Below, piece after piece: positions 32,482-43,500 of a stretch of 64,000 nucleotides of DNA; position 1 is the first letter of the stretch, and the number at the start of each line of letters is the position of its first letter. Below the pieces are notes generated by a model. It had not been told where the DNA came from and made no database searches. It was given only the letters and a program-made list of their open reading frames with translations. The translations under genes were made by a program, and so were the position numbers. The DNA is from Neisseriaceae bacterium. Its GTDB lineage: Bacteria; Pseudomonadota; Gammaproteobacteria; Burkholderiales; Neisseriaceae. The stretch covers positions 62,001 to 126,000 of the forward strand of contig CP046107.1 of the NCBI GenBank assembly GCA_016864895.1, given 5' to 3'.

Positions 32482-32659
32482 TTTAAAAACTTTGGGAGGT
32501 TTATTTGGCAGTTATCATTAAAGATATCGCTATATGAGTACAATTTATTAAAATATATTAAACAAAGTTATAAAAGAAGTTCAAATTTAGTTGAAGTGTC
32601 ACCATCAAAGTACCACTTTATAGTGATGAGTAGGTGGGCTCATCATTTTTTTCTCTGGA

Positions 32660-33753
32660 TGTAGTATGCTCAAGTATTTGTTTGTAAGGTAGAGAAATTA
32701 CGGTTATTATTGACGGGAGAGCGTTGTATTATTCAGCTTGGTAGCGTGCCTGTTTACAATTTATTAGGAAATGAACGTTATCATTTCTAATGAAATATTA
32801 GAAATTAAAGGGATTAATTACCGTTCTTATGCCCGAGAAGTAGAGATAAAAAATTACGATAATATTTCCTATGCTGGAACATATGATATTTTGAACTTAA
32901 TCCAAGTGGATTTTGTAGCGATTCATTCCTTTTCATTACTTAATTCTTATCAGTTATCGGATAGCATGCTAAAAGGCTTATTTTTCTGGTCGAGATATTA
33001 TAAAATAAGAGTTCTTAAATGTATTGTAAGATGATTTGTCAGGGGCTAAGATCGCCTGGTAAAAGTCATGCAACTTTTTTCATTTAGGCGGGGATGCACT
33101 CGAACAATTGCAAGAGAATATCAATAAGGTAGTAACAGCGTTACAAAAGTTGGGTATTGTGGCAACATTTTCTGATATTACTTGACCAAGTGCTTTGTTT
33201 GCTCAACCAACGAATGTTAATTATTGTCCACATTTAAAATTCTAACATCTAAAAATTTTGCTAATTTTTCTGATTCTTACGTGTTTTATAGAGGAAGGGA
33301 TTGGGTAATGCTTGGTGATAATCGGTTGTGCTTTAAAAAAATGTGTTTGGTGAAGCATTTTTTTTAATTTATACGAGGGAAATCTCAGTAATGATTTTGG
33401 TCAGATTACTGTAGTACATACTGGAATATCTGGCTCACTTGATTCTGGTAAAACTTTGTTAATGTGTTTCTTAACTTGTTTTATTAAGAGAGATTGCTTT
33501 ACCTAACACTTCCCCCACAAGAAAATTAAAAAGCTATGTTGTATTTTTAGATAAGGATGATGGTGAGGAATTGTGTATTAAATGGTTAGGTGGCAAATAT
33601 TTTAAGATTAAAAATGGATGATCCACAGGTTTTAATACTTTTCAAATAGATAGTAATGAGGGAAATCGAGAATTTTTATTTATCAATTATGATTTTGACG
33701 GCAAAGAGTTTTTGAATAATAAAGAAGTAACAAATGTTATTATTACCCTGTAA
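32660..33753 (+). pseudogene. virB4: Decayed virB4 (type IV secretion ATPase) remnant
   Basis: Pieces of a VirB4/TrbE-type ATPase follow one another in the right order but in different frames, with several stops. In order: VPVYNLLGNERYHF (near 32750); ILEIKGINYRSYAREVEIKN and DFVAIHSFSLL (32790-32950); GGDALEQLQENINKVVTALQ with KLGIVATFSDIT and a stop (33085-33184); LFAQPTNVNYCP (about 33200); a degenerate Walker A region TGISGSLDSGKTLL (about 33420); and VVFLDKDDGEELCIKWLGGK followed by a stop and TGFNTFQIDSNEGNREFL (33540-33680). Intact VirB4 has GxxGxGKT and GEPTGFNPLQ at the last two places. The gene cannot make a functional ATPase. The last about 25 codons do not clearly match VirB4. Confidence 0.75.
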
Positions 33754-33787
33754 TGATATTGCTGGCGTTTGACTTACAAAAAATTGT

Positions 33788-34354
33788 TCAATCATTGTAG
33801 TCTGGATGGCAAAAGCAGGTCGTAAGATGATCATTGACCATACCACAGGCTTGCATAAAAGCATAACAAATAGTTGGTCCCACAAATTTAAAACCTGCTT
33901 TTTTGAGTCTTTTGGACATTTTTGAAGAGAGATCGGTTTGTGTGGGAACTTGTGACATATCATTCCAGTGATTAATGATAGGTTTGTGATTAACTATTTC
34001 CCATAAGAAATCAGAAAATAATTGCTTCTCCTGAATGGCTAAATAAGACTTGGCATTTTCGATAATACTTAATATTTTTGATCGGTTTTTAATGATCCGA
34101 TTGTCTTGCATAAGAAAATCAATTTCCCGATTTGATATTTGTACAATTTTTGGGGCATTAAAGTTATGAAAACATTCACGATAGCCAATTCTTTTTTTTA
34201 AGATTGTAATCCATGACAAACCTGCTTGCTGTCCCTCTAAGCAAAGTAATTCAAACAAATATTGGTCATTTTGATTAACTCTACCCCATTCATGATCGTG
34301 ATAATGAATATATTCAGGGTCATTTGTTAGCCAAGGGCAACGTACTATATTCAT
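33788..34354 (-). CDS. tag: DNA-3-methyladenine glycosylase I
   Basis: Base-excision repair enzyme that removes 3-methyladenine. It has 188 residues. The N terminus RCPWLTNDPEYIHYHDHEWG carries the zinc Cys and His, and the C-terminal CGMVNDHLTTCFCHPDYND supplies the remaining ligands. LEGQQAGLSWITILKKR near residue 40 is the family core. It is convergent with the virB4 remnant and probably marks the edge of native chromosome there. Confidence 0.95.
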   Translation of the reverse strand: MNIVRCPWLTNDPEYIHYHDHEWGRVNQNDQYLFELLCLEGQQAGLSWITILKKRIGYRECFHNFNAPKIVQISNREIDFLMQDNRIIKNRSKILSIIENAKSYLAIQEKQLFSDFLWEIVNHKPIINHWNDMSQVPTQTDLSSKMSKRLKKAGFKFVGPTICYAFMQACGMVNDHLTTCFCHPDYND

Positions 34355-34556
34355 AAATTGATATTTAGCTAAAAGTGAACAAGAATAACCTCAAGTTGAT
34401 CAGGTAAGTAATAATTGCAGAATTACCTAAACCTTTTTGGTAAAGATTACAACTTGTTGTAAAATTAAGGAATAGTTTCTAATAAATTTTCACGGATACC
34501 ACAATTGAGTCACAAAAAACTAATGAATTAAGTATCACTAAAAAGCAAGGATGATC

Positions 34557-35036
34557 TCATTCCAGGGCAGAACGACAACGTTCTACCATGCGTGTTATTC
34601 TACTATTTTCCTTATTAACATTCAATGTTAAGTCCAATTGATTACTATTATTTTGTGATTCATTATAATAATTTTGATCATGAATATTTGCTTTATAATT
34701 ATTAAGTTCTATCATAGTACGTGCAAGTTGTATGGCTAATACATTTTTTTCGATAAGCAGATTCTCATTGATCACAGTACTGGGCGTTAAATCTTTATTA
34801 CAATTTTCCTTTATGGATGAGTGTAGTGTCAGATTACGAATAATGTTTAAGCTGGCAAGAATTAGTCGTTTTTCAGAATTCATTACATGTTGATATTGAG
34901 CTAACTCATACAATGCATTATTCAATATGTTAACGGACTGATTAAGCGCTTCTAATTCTTTTTTTGGTGTCTGGATAGATAGGCGATGTTCATCAATTTC
35001 AATTTCAATTTCAATGATAGTGTTATTGTCACTCAT
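34557..35036 (-). CDS. zapA: Cell division protein ZapA
   Basis: Z-ring-associated protein that promotes FtsZ bundling. The N-terminal domain shows the ZapA pattern IEIEIDEHRLSIQTPKKELE and a long helix with LNIIRNLTL. At 159 residues it is longer than the usual about 105; the extra C-terminal about 50 residues are polar and Asn rich. The start overlaps the upstream coiled-coil gene by eight bases, so the pair is translationally coupled. Confidence 0.85.
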   Translation of the reverse strand: MSDNNTIIEIEIEIDEHRLSIQTPKKELEALNQSVNILNNALYELAQYQHVMNSEKRLILASLNIIRNLTLHSSIKENCNKDLTPSTVINENLLIEKNVLAIQLARTMIELNNYKANIHDQNYYNESQNNSNQLDLTLNVNKENSRITRMVERCRSALE

Positions 35037-35277
35037 TGATACTTCCTTTTAATAATTTTAATTCTTGTTTCAACATATTGATTTTTAATTGCAAAATTTT
35101 ATTAGATTCGGTTAATAATGCAATATTCTGTTCCTGAATTTGAAAAATTTTAGCATTATTTTCTTGATTTTCCATTGTCTGCCTTTTTAAAACTCTATTT
35201 TCAACTCGTAGATCATTAATTTTATTAATCATTGACTCTATTAAATTTTCTAACTCATTTAATTGTTTTGATTTCAT
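35029..35277 (-). CDS. Small coiled-coil protein upstream of zapA (ZapB/TIGR02449-like)
   Basis: An 82-residue protein that is almost entirely coiled coil, with regular Leu/Ile spacing and segments such as LENLIESMINKINDLRVENR. It sits directly upstream of zapA, where many proteobacteria carry a small coiled-coil protein thought to act in cell division. The family name is inferred from position and structure, not from a specific motif. It overlaps both neighbours by a few bases. Confidence 0.7.
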   Translation of the reverse strand: MKSKQLNELENLIESMINKINDLRVENRVLKRQTMENQENNAKIFQIQEQNIALLTESNKILQLKINMLKQELKLLKGSINE

Positions 35278-35975
35278 TGTAGTTTCCTATTCTGAATAAT
35301 TTGTTTTGCATGATTTAATCTATCTATAGTTCCTACATCCAACCAAAGACCAGGAAATAATTCAGCCTGTACCATTTTTTCAGGTATATATTGATGAAAT
35401 AAAGAGGCTAATTTATAGGGGGTTTTCTCTGGGACAGTAACAAAAAAATCTGGGTGATAAACAGCAATTCCTGAAAATGTATAACTTGGATATGCTTTTT
35501 CGATTAGATAATTTTCTGAGCTAATAGAGTAGTCTCCTGTGGGGTGGTGAGATACTGGATAACTAATAAGCCATAAGTGAGCCATTATATGTTTTTTAAT
35601 TAATTCTTGTTTTATGTTAAATGCCTTTTTAAAATTGAAATCAGTGAGAATATCCCCATTGATGACTAAGAAAGGTTCATCGCCCAACATGGGTAATGCT
35701 TTTTTTATACCACCAGCAGTTTCTAGACCTAATTCACCTTCAGGAGAGTAGGTTATAGAAACACCAAACTGTGAACCATCACCTAAGGCTTCCTCAATTT
35801 TTTGTCCTAACCAAGCATGATTGATAACGATTTCACTAATACCAGAATTTTTGAGTTGCTTAATATGTCGAGATAACAGAGAGTCATTACCAATGGATAG
35901 TAAAGGTTTTGGGCAAGTGTCGGTTAACGGTTTTAAACGTTGCCCTCTCCCTGCGGCTAGGATCATTGCTTTCAT
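35274..35975 (-). CDS. murU: Sugar nucleotidyltransferase, MurU-like (N-acetylmuramate alpha-1-phosphate uridylyltransferase)
   Basis: A 233-residue nucleotidyltransferase with N-terminal MILAAGRGQRLKPLTDTCPK and the metal-binding VINGDILTDFNF near residue 104. Its size and ETAGGIKKALPML segment match MurU, which makes UDP-MurNAc in the peptidoglycan recycling route that bypasses de novo synthesis and fosfomycin. The kinase partner AmgK is not adjacent, so the exact sugar remains inferred. It is the first gene of the murU-coiled coil-zapA set. Confidence 0.8.
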   Translation of the reverse strand: MKAMILAAGRGQRLKPLTDTCPKPLLSIGNDSLLSRHIKQLKNSGISEIVINHAWLGQKIEEALGDGSQFGVSITYSPEGELGLETAGGIKKALPMLGDEPFLVINGDILTDFNFKKAFNIKQELIKKHIMAHLWLISYPVSHHPTGDYSISSENYLIEKAYPSYTFSGIAVYHPDFFVTVPEKTPYKLASLFHQYIPEKMVQAELFPGLWLDVGTIDRLNHAKQIIQNRKLQ

Positions 35976-36110
35976 GTGTTATTCTTCTCTAAAAATATTC
36001 ATTTATTTATTGTATCGAATTTTATTTATCACAACCATGTTAAATTGATGAAAAAATAGTTAATAAATGAGAGAATAGGCGGTTGTTAAATAGAAATTAG
36101 GAAAAATATA

Positions 36111-36992
36111 ATGTCAGCAAAACTAATAGATGGGAAGCTAGTATCAGAGAAATTACTGTCTTCGGTGAAGAAAAGATGTGATGAGAGGGTAAAAAAAGGC
36201 TTGAGAGCTCCTTGTTTAGCCGTTATTTTGGTAGGAGATGATCCAGCTAGTGCTGTTTATGTGAAAAATAAGAAAAAAGCCTGTGAAAAAGTAGGTATTT
36301 ATTCTTTATCTTATGAAAAAAGTTCAGAGTTTACAGAAGACGAACTATTAAGTTTGATTCAGGAGCTTAATCAAAATGATGGAGTTGATGGAATTTTGGT
36401 ACAGTTACCATTACCTTCTCATATTGATGAAAATAAAATTATTGAAAAAATACATCCACAAAAGGATGTTGATGGTTTCCACCCTTATAATATAGGGAGG
36501 CTTGCAGTAAAAAGACCATTATTAAGACCTTGTACGCCCAAAGGTATCATGTTGATGCTGGAAGAATATGGTATTGATGTTGCAGGTAAAAATGTAACTA
36601 TTGTGGGTCAGTCTAATATAGTAGGTCTTCCTAGTGCTCTTGAAATGTTATTAGATAAGGCTACGGTTACAGTATGTCATATAGCAACTAGAGATCTACA
36701 AGCAGAAGTTTCAAGAGCAGATATAGTTGTTGTAGGCGTAGGATGTCCCAATCTGATTAAAGGTAATTGGATTAAAGAGGGAGCTGTAGTGATAGATGTG
36801 GGTATTAACCGTTTAGAAAATGGAGAGTTATGTGGTGATGTTGAGTTTGAAGTAGCAAAAGAAAAAGCATCTTATATTACGCCAGTCCCCGGAGGTGTGG
36901 GACCGATGACAATTGCCTCTTTGTTGGATAATACCTTAATGGTAGTACAGTTACGTGAGGATGGTATAGAGCCATTTGTTGGTAACTTCTAG
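36111..36992 (+). CDS. folD: Bifunctional methylenetetrahydrofolate dehydrogenase/cyclohydrolase
   Basis: Interconverts 5,10-methylene-, methenyl- and 10-formyl-THF in one-carbon metabolism. It has 293 residues. Motifs: [20 protein letters not shown] near residue 41 with the catalytic Lys, [14 protein letters not shown] near residue 100, and [18 protein letters not shown] near residue 262. Length is normal. It is divergent from murU with a 135-base shared upstream region. Confidence 0.97.
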   Translation: MSAKLIDGKLVSEKLLSSVKKRCDERVKKGLRAPCLAVILVGDDPASAVYVKNKKKACEKVGIYSLSYEKSSEFTEDELLSLIQELNQNDGVDGILVQLPLPSHIDENKIIEKIHPQKDVDGFHPYNIGRLAVKRPLLRPCTPKGIMLMLEEYGIDVAGKNVTIVGQSNIVGLPSALEMLLDKATVTVCHIATRDLQAEVSRADIVVVGVGCPNLIKGNWIKEGAVVIDVGINRLENGELCGDVEFEVAKEKASYITPVPGGVGPMTIASLLDNTLMVVQLREDGIEPFVGNF

Positions 36993-37139
36993 AAGATAGT
37001 CATATTTTTATTGATTACTATTTTTAGGTAAGATAAGTTATGTGTAGTGTTATTTAATAGATTTGATATCGTAATTTTTGCTATTTTGGGGTATCTGGGA
37101 TTCAAAGTCTTATGAATGAATTTATTTTTGGTAGAATAA

Positions 37140-38120
<981 letters not shown>

Positions 38121-38235
38121 GATACAACATGTGATAGAAATATAATAGGATATTGATTTTATTAATATTTATTTTATATTAGAGTAACCTTAATTTTTAA
38201 TAACTTAGATTTAGATAAAGAGAAGGTATGAGAAT

Positions 38236-39645
38236 ATGGGTCAATTCCAGCTGGATAAAAATATTGTGTCTCAAACAGTATCTCAATTAAGGGCAACTTT
38301 TAATTCCGGAAAAACAAAACCGATTGAGTGGCGTAAGGAGCAGCTTAAGCAACTAAGAAGATTAATTGAAGAAAATTCATCCACTTTAGAAAAAGCGCTT
38401 AGAGAAGATTTAGGAAAGTCAGAGATAGAATCTAGGATGACAGAAACTGCTTTTGTTAAAGGGGAAATTTCATATACATTAAAGAAACTAAACAGATGGA
38501 TGAAATCCACTAAATGTTTAATGCCTTTGATGTTACAACCAGCAACAGGTCAGTTGGTTTATGAACCGTTAGGGGTTGTCTTAATTATTACACCATGGAA
38601 TTATCCTATTATGTTGTTGTTATCCCCTTTAGTGGGTGCTTTAGCGGCAGGTAATTGTGTTTTGTTAAAACCCAGTGAGGTTAGTCCCACAGTTTCCAAG
38701 GTCTTAGCGGAATTAATTCCTCAATATTTAGATCATGATGCTGTTAAAATTTTAGAAGGGGATGCAGAAGGCACTGGACTCATTTTAGAAGAAAGATTTG
38801 ATTATATTTTTTATACGGGCAATGAGTATGTTGCAAGAATTGTTTCTGTTGCTGCAGCCAAGTATTTAACACCAGTGACCCTTGAATTGGGGGGGAAATC
38901 ACCTGTTTGGATAGGAAAAGGGGTGAATTTAAAACATGTAGTCAATCGGATTGTATGGAGCAAGTTTATTAATGCAGGGCAGACTTGTGTGGCACCTGAT
39001 TATATTGTAACAACACCAGATATAGCAGATCAGTTGGGTAAATATTTCATTAAATCAATTAAAAAGTTTTATGGAAAAAATCCTGAAAATAATATGGACT
39101 ATTGTCGCATTATCAATCAAAAACATGTCAGAAGGTTAAAGAATATGTTAGACGATATTGATCCTGGACAAATTTTAACAGGTGGTGAAGTTAAAATTCC
39201 AGAAAAATATATTGCACCTACTGTTATTGATCATGTGTCTCTTGATTCTGAGCTGATGAAATCAGAAATATTTGGACCTATTTTACCTATCGTTAGGGTA
39301 AATAATTTTGAAGAAGCACTACAACTTATTTTATCCAAAGAAAAACCTTTAGCATTATATGCATTTACCAAAAATAAAGAGGAGAAAAGTCGTTTATTAC
39401 GAGACACTTCATCAGGAGTGATAGGATTTAATATCCCTGTTGCTCATTTAAGCTCACCTAAACTACCATTTGGGGGGGTTGGTATTAGTGGTTATGGAAA
39501 CTATCATGGTAAATATTCATTTATAACTTTCAGTCATTTGAAACCAATACTCAGTAAACCATTATGGCCAGACACAATGCGTTTTATTTATGCCCCCTAT
39601 GGATATATGGCAAAATTAGTGACTAAATTATTCATTGGAAGATAA
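38236..39645 (+). CDS. Aldehyde dehydrogenase family protein (class 3-like)
   Basis: NAD(P)-dependent oxidation of an aldehyde to an acid. It has 469 residues. Motifs: VLIITPWNYPIMLLLSPLVG near residue 118, VTLELGGKSPVW near residue 218 (catalytic Glu), and FINAGQTCVAPDYI near residue 252 (catalytic Cys). The hydrophobic C terminus (MRFIYAPYGYMAKLVTKLFI) resembles class 3 fatty-aldehyde enzymes. It lies nine bases before an SDR gene, so a paired alcohol/aldehyde oxidation role is a reasonable guess. Confidence 0.92.
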   Translation: MGQFQLDKNIVSQTVSQLRATFNSGKTKPIEWRKEQLKQLRRLIEENSSTLEKALREDLGKSEIESRMTETAFVKGEISYTLKKLNRWMKSTKCLMPLMLQPATGQLVYEPLGVVLIITPWNYPIMLLLSPLVGALAAGNCVLLKPSEVSPTVSKVLAELIPQYLDHDAVKILEGDAEGTGLILEERFDYIFYTGNEYVARIVSVAAAKYLTPVTLELGGKSPVWIGKGVNLKHVVNRIVWSKFINAGQTCVAPDYIVTTPDIADQLGKYFIKSIKKFYGKNPENNMDYCRIINQKHVRRLKNMLDDIDPGQILTGGEVKIPEKYIAPTVIDHVSLDSELMKSEIFGPILPIVRVNNFEEALQLILSKEKPLALYAFTKNKEEKSRLLRDTSSGVIGFNIPVAHLSSPKLPFGGVGISGYGNYHGKYSFITFSHLKPILSKPLWPDTMRFIYAPYGYMAKLVTKLFIGR

Positions 39646-39654
39646 GGAACAGCT

Positions 39655-40497
39655 ATGAGTTATGATTTAAAAGGTAAAAATGTTTTGATTACAGGTGCAG
39701 CTATGGGAATGGGTAGGATATACGCATTGAGATCAGCACAAGAAAAAGCAAGCAATATTATTTTGTGGGATATTAATCAAGAACAGTTAGAAAAAACTGC
39801 GGAGGAAGTCAGAGCTAAAGGTGCAATTGTTTATACAAATGTAGTTGATTTAGGGCAGTTAGAAGAAATTGAACGAGCAGCAAAAGAAACTAAAGCTTTA
39901 CCTAATGTTTCAAGTTTAGATGTTTTAATTAATAATGCTGGTGTTGTGTCAGGAAATAATTATTTTTGGAATATGGATAATAAAAAAGATATTTATTTCA
40001 CAATGTCCATTAATGCATTAGCACCTATGTATGTTACTAATTTATTCATTGATGACATGATTGCAGATAAAAGTACAGAAAAGAGAATTTTGAATGTAGC
40101 TTCTGCTGCGGGATTGGTTTCTAATCCTAATATGTCGGTATATGTTGCTTCTAAGTGGTCTTGTTTGGGTTGGAGTGATTCTTTCAGATTGGAACTCAAA
40201 AAATCAGGTAATAAGCATATTAAAGTAACAACTTTCTGTCCTACCTATATTAGTACTGGTATGTTTTATGGTGTAAAGGGGATGTTGTTAACCCCAGTCA
40301 TCACACCTGAAACTGCAGTAGATGTGGCATGGAAAGGTATGAAAAAAGGGACACCAATTGTGTACAAACCATTGACTGTTAGGTTATCTGGCGTACTAAA
40401 AGGTATTTTACCTACTGGGTTATGGGATTGGGTAGCTGAAAACGTTATTGGAATTTATAGTTCTATGGAAGATTTTAAAGGCCATTCTAATCGCTAG
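39655..40497 (+). CDS. Short-chain dehydrogenase/reductase
   Basis: Classical SDR of 280 residues. The cofactor motif appears as TGAAMGMGRIYALRSA near residue 12 (usually TGxxxGxG), NNAGVVSGNN near residue 95, catalytic Ser in VASAAGLVS near residue 148, and Tyr-x-x-x-Lys in YVASKWSCLG near residue 162. The substrate is unknown. It follows the aldehyde dehydrogenase with a GGAACAG ribosome-binding site and probably shares its transcript. A C-terminal hydrophobic segment could contact the membrane. Confidence 0.92.
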   Translation: MSYDLKGKNVLITGAAMGMGRIYALRSAQEKASNIILWDINQEQLEKTAEEVRAKGAIVYTNVVDLGQLEEIERAAKETKALPNVSSLDVLINNAGVVSGNNYFWNMDNKKDIYFTMSINALAPMYVTNLFIDDMIADKSTEKRILNVASAAGLVSNPNMSVYVASKWSCLGWSDSFRLELKKSGNKHIKVTTFCPTYISTGMFYGVKGMLLTPVITPETAVDVAWKGMKKGTPIVYKPLTVRLSGVLKGILPTGLWDWVAENVIGIYSSMEDFKGHSNR

Positions 40498-40550
40498 AAA
40501 TTGGCACATATAAGACCACTTCCTAAATTTTTTATATATGAATTATGAAT

Positions 40551-43500
40551 CTACAAACGAACTCTTTCTATACCATTGTTGAGTGCTTGTTTAATGTAGT
40601 TTTCAGCCCAATTCTCACCTAAGATGGATTTAGCTAATTCAATAACAATGTAATCAGCAGGTAGGTTATTGTCATCTTCATAACGACTTAGACCTTGTAA
40701 ACAAGCAGGACAAGAGGTAAGAATTTTTGTTTTTTCTTCAGAAGATAGTGCTGCTAGATTTTTTTCAATTTCCTCTTGTTTTCTAAACTTAACTTGGGTC
40801 GCAACATCAGGTCGGTTAACTGCAAATAAACCTGACTCTCCACAACAACGGTCAGAAAGCACTACATCTTGTCCCATCAATTGATTAACTATTTTGATAG
40901 GTTCGGCTGTTTTCATAGGAGAGTGACAAGGATCATGATATAAATATTTTTGGCCTGTAACTTTATCTAAGTGAATACCTTTTTCTAATAAATATTCATG
41001 AATATCAATTATGCGACAATTTGGGAAAATCTTTTCAAAATGGTAATTTTCAAGTTGGTCATAACAGGTACCACAGCTAACAATAACAGTCTTAATATCT
41101 AAATAATTAAATGTATTAGCCATACGATGGAATAGCACTCTATTATCTGTAACCATTTGATTGGATTTTTCTATTAGACCACCGGCATTTTGTGGATAAC
41201 CACAGCACAAGTAACCTGGTGGTAAAATGGTTTGTACCCCAACATGCCATAGCATTGCTTGTGTTGCTAAACCAATTTGACTAAATAGTCTTTCTGAACC
41301 ACATCCAGGAAAGTAAAATACTGCTTCTACATCATCAGCAAGATCCGGATTTCTAATAATAGCAACAGTTTTGTTATCTTCAATATTCAACGTTGCTCGC
41401 ATAGTTTTTGCTGGTACATTACGAGGAAGTGGCCGGTTAATGAAATGGATTACTTGCTCTTTAATACTGCTTTTTTTTATAGTTGGTGGGGGATGTAATT
41501 TTTGTTCCTTAATAGCAGATCCCATAGAGAATTGAGCTAAGTGATAAGCTAAGTTTTGAGCTTTAAAGCCCAAATTGACTTGGGTTTTTAATAATTTTAT
41601 GGTGGTAGGATCTTGAACATTTAAAAAATGCATGCCTAATTTAGTACTAGGAGCTATTTTATGTTTACCTGTTTTATGCAAGAAGGCTTTTATTGCAATA
41701 GAAACATCGCCAAAATCAATATCAACAGGACAAGGTTTAAAACAGCGGTGACAAATTGTACAATGATCTGCGACATCGCTTAGTTCTGAAAAATGTTCTA
41801 AAGAAATACCTCTTCTTGTTTGCTCTTCATATAAGAAAGCTTCTGTCAGTAAACCTAAGGCCAGTACTTTATTTCTTGGACTATATAGTAAATTGGCTCT
41901 AGGAACGTGAGTTGAACAAACAGGTTTACACTTCCCACAACGTAAACAATCTTTAACCATATTGGAAATTTCTCCAATACTAGATTGCTCAAAAATCAAT
42001 GTTTCTTCACTCAATAGTTCAAAGGAAGGAGTATAAGCCATATCAAGATTAGAACCACGCATGAGTTTACCACGATTGAAGTATTGATTAGGATCAATCT
42101 GTTGTTTGTACTCCCAGAAGGGTTGCATTTCATCATCAGTTAAGTAGTCAATTTTGGTAATACCAATACCATGTTCTCCAGAAATAACACCTTTTAAATT
42201 TCGGGCAATTTTCATGATCCTGTCCACTACTTCATGAGCAGTGTGTAGCATTTCGTAATCATCTGAATTAACTGGGATATTGGTGTGTACATTGCCATCC
42301 CCAGCATGCATATGCAGAGCGACAAATACACGGCTTCGAACTACTTTATGATGTAATGTTTTTACTTGCTCCCGAATGGTAGTATCATTTTTTGAAGAAA
42401 AGATCGCATCTAATATTTCCAGAATATCTTGTTTGACTGAAATACGAAGTTTAAAATCTCGCATACTAGTAAATACAGTTTCTTCGTCTGGATTATTAAT
42501 CTCTTTTTCAAAGGGGGTATCAGGATATATTGTTAGCAACTTAGATACGGTTTGATCTAGTTTCTCTAGCATCCATTGCCATCGTTCTTCTATTTTAGTA
42601 ACATGTTGCAGTGCTGTTTCCGTGCGGTTATCTAAAATATCTTGAGAGGATGAATCAGCATCTAATCGGTCGACGGATAACCTGTTGGTTAAATATTCCT
42701 TTAATTGAGCACATAGTTTTAATTTGTTTCTAAAAGATAATTCAATGTTGATGCGTTCTATTTCGTCTGAATACTCCCCTAACTTATCCAAAGGAATAAC
42801 CACATCTTCATTAATTTTAAATGCATTGGTATGTTTTGCGATGGCAGCTGTTCGTGACCGGTCTAACCAGAATGATTTTCTTGTCTCAGGTGTGGTGGCA
42901 ATAAAGCCTTCACCATTTCTAGTACTGGCTAATTTCACTATATGCTGTGCTGCAATATCTAGGTCTTTTTCATTATCAGACACGATATCAGCTAGTAACA
43001 CCATTTTAGGGCGGCCACGGCCAGGAGCCTTTGTTGAGTAACCAATGGCTCTAACGTAACGCCAATCTAAATGCTCTAGACCTGCTAAATTTACAGTAGG
43101 ATGGGATAGGATATAATCTCTTACTTCAACAATGGAAGGGGTTGAATTGGTGACTGTACCAAAAAACTCCATACAGACTGTACGAATATATTTAGGATTG
43201 GTATGTAGAATAAAACCGGCACTGGTGATAATACCATCAGTTCCCTCTTTTTGGATACCTGGAAGACCTGATAAAAATTTATCTGTGACATCTTTTCCTA
43301 AGCCTATTTTTCTAAATTTTTGTCCAGGTATTTTTAAACGTTTAGTACTAAGAATAGTAACGCCATTATTTGCAAGAGTATGTATATCAAAAATAGCTAC
43401 CTCTTGGTCGTGTATTTTGCCAAAATTATGATTAATTCTTTCAATTAACTTCCATTGTCCGTTAGGGTCAACCATTTTCCAGTATGCTAAATTATCTAAA

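Noticed and set aside
34355..34556. 6S RNA gene downstream of zapA
   Set aside because: The position would fit (ssrS follows zapA in E. coli), but I could not see the closing stem or central bubble. A covariance-model search would decide.
9633..36098. Shared 15-mer TGTTAAATAGAAATT at 9633 and 36084, as a possible insertion-sequence end
   Set aside because: In DNA this AT-rich several exact 15-mers are expected by chance in 64 kb, and no transposase or inverted partner is nearby.
42724..43431. Plus-strand frames within the large FAD/Fe-S oxidoreductase
   Set aside because: They lie fully inside an intact gene with strong domain evidence on the minus strand.
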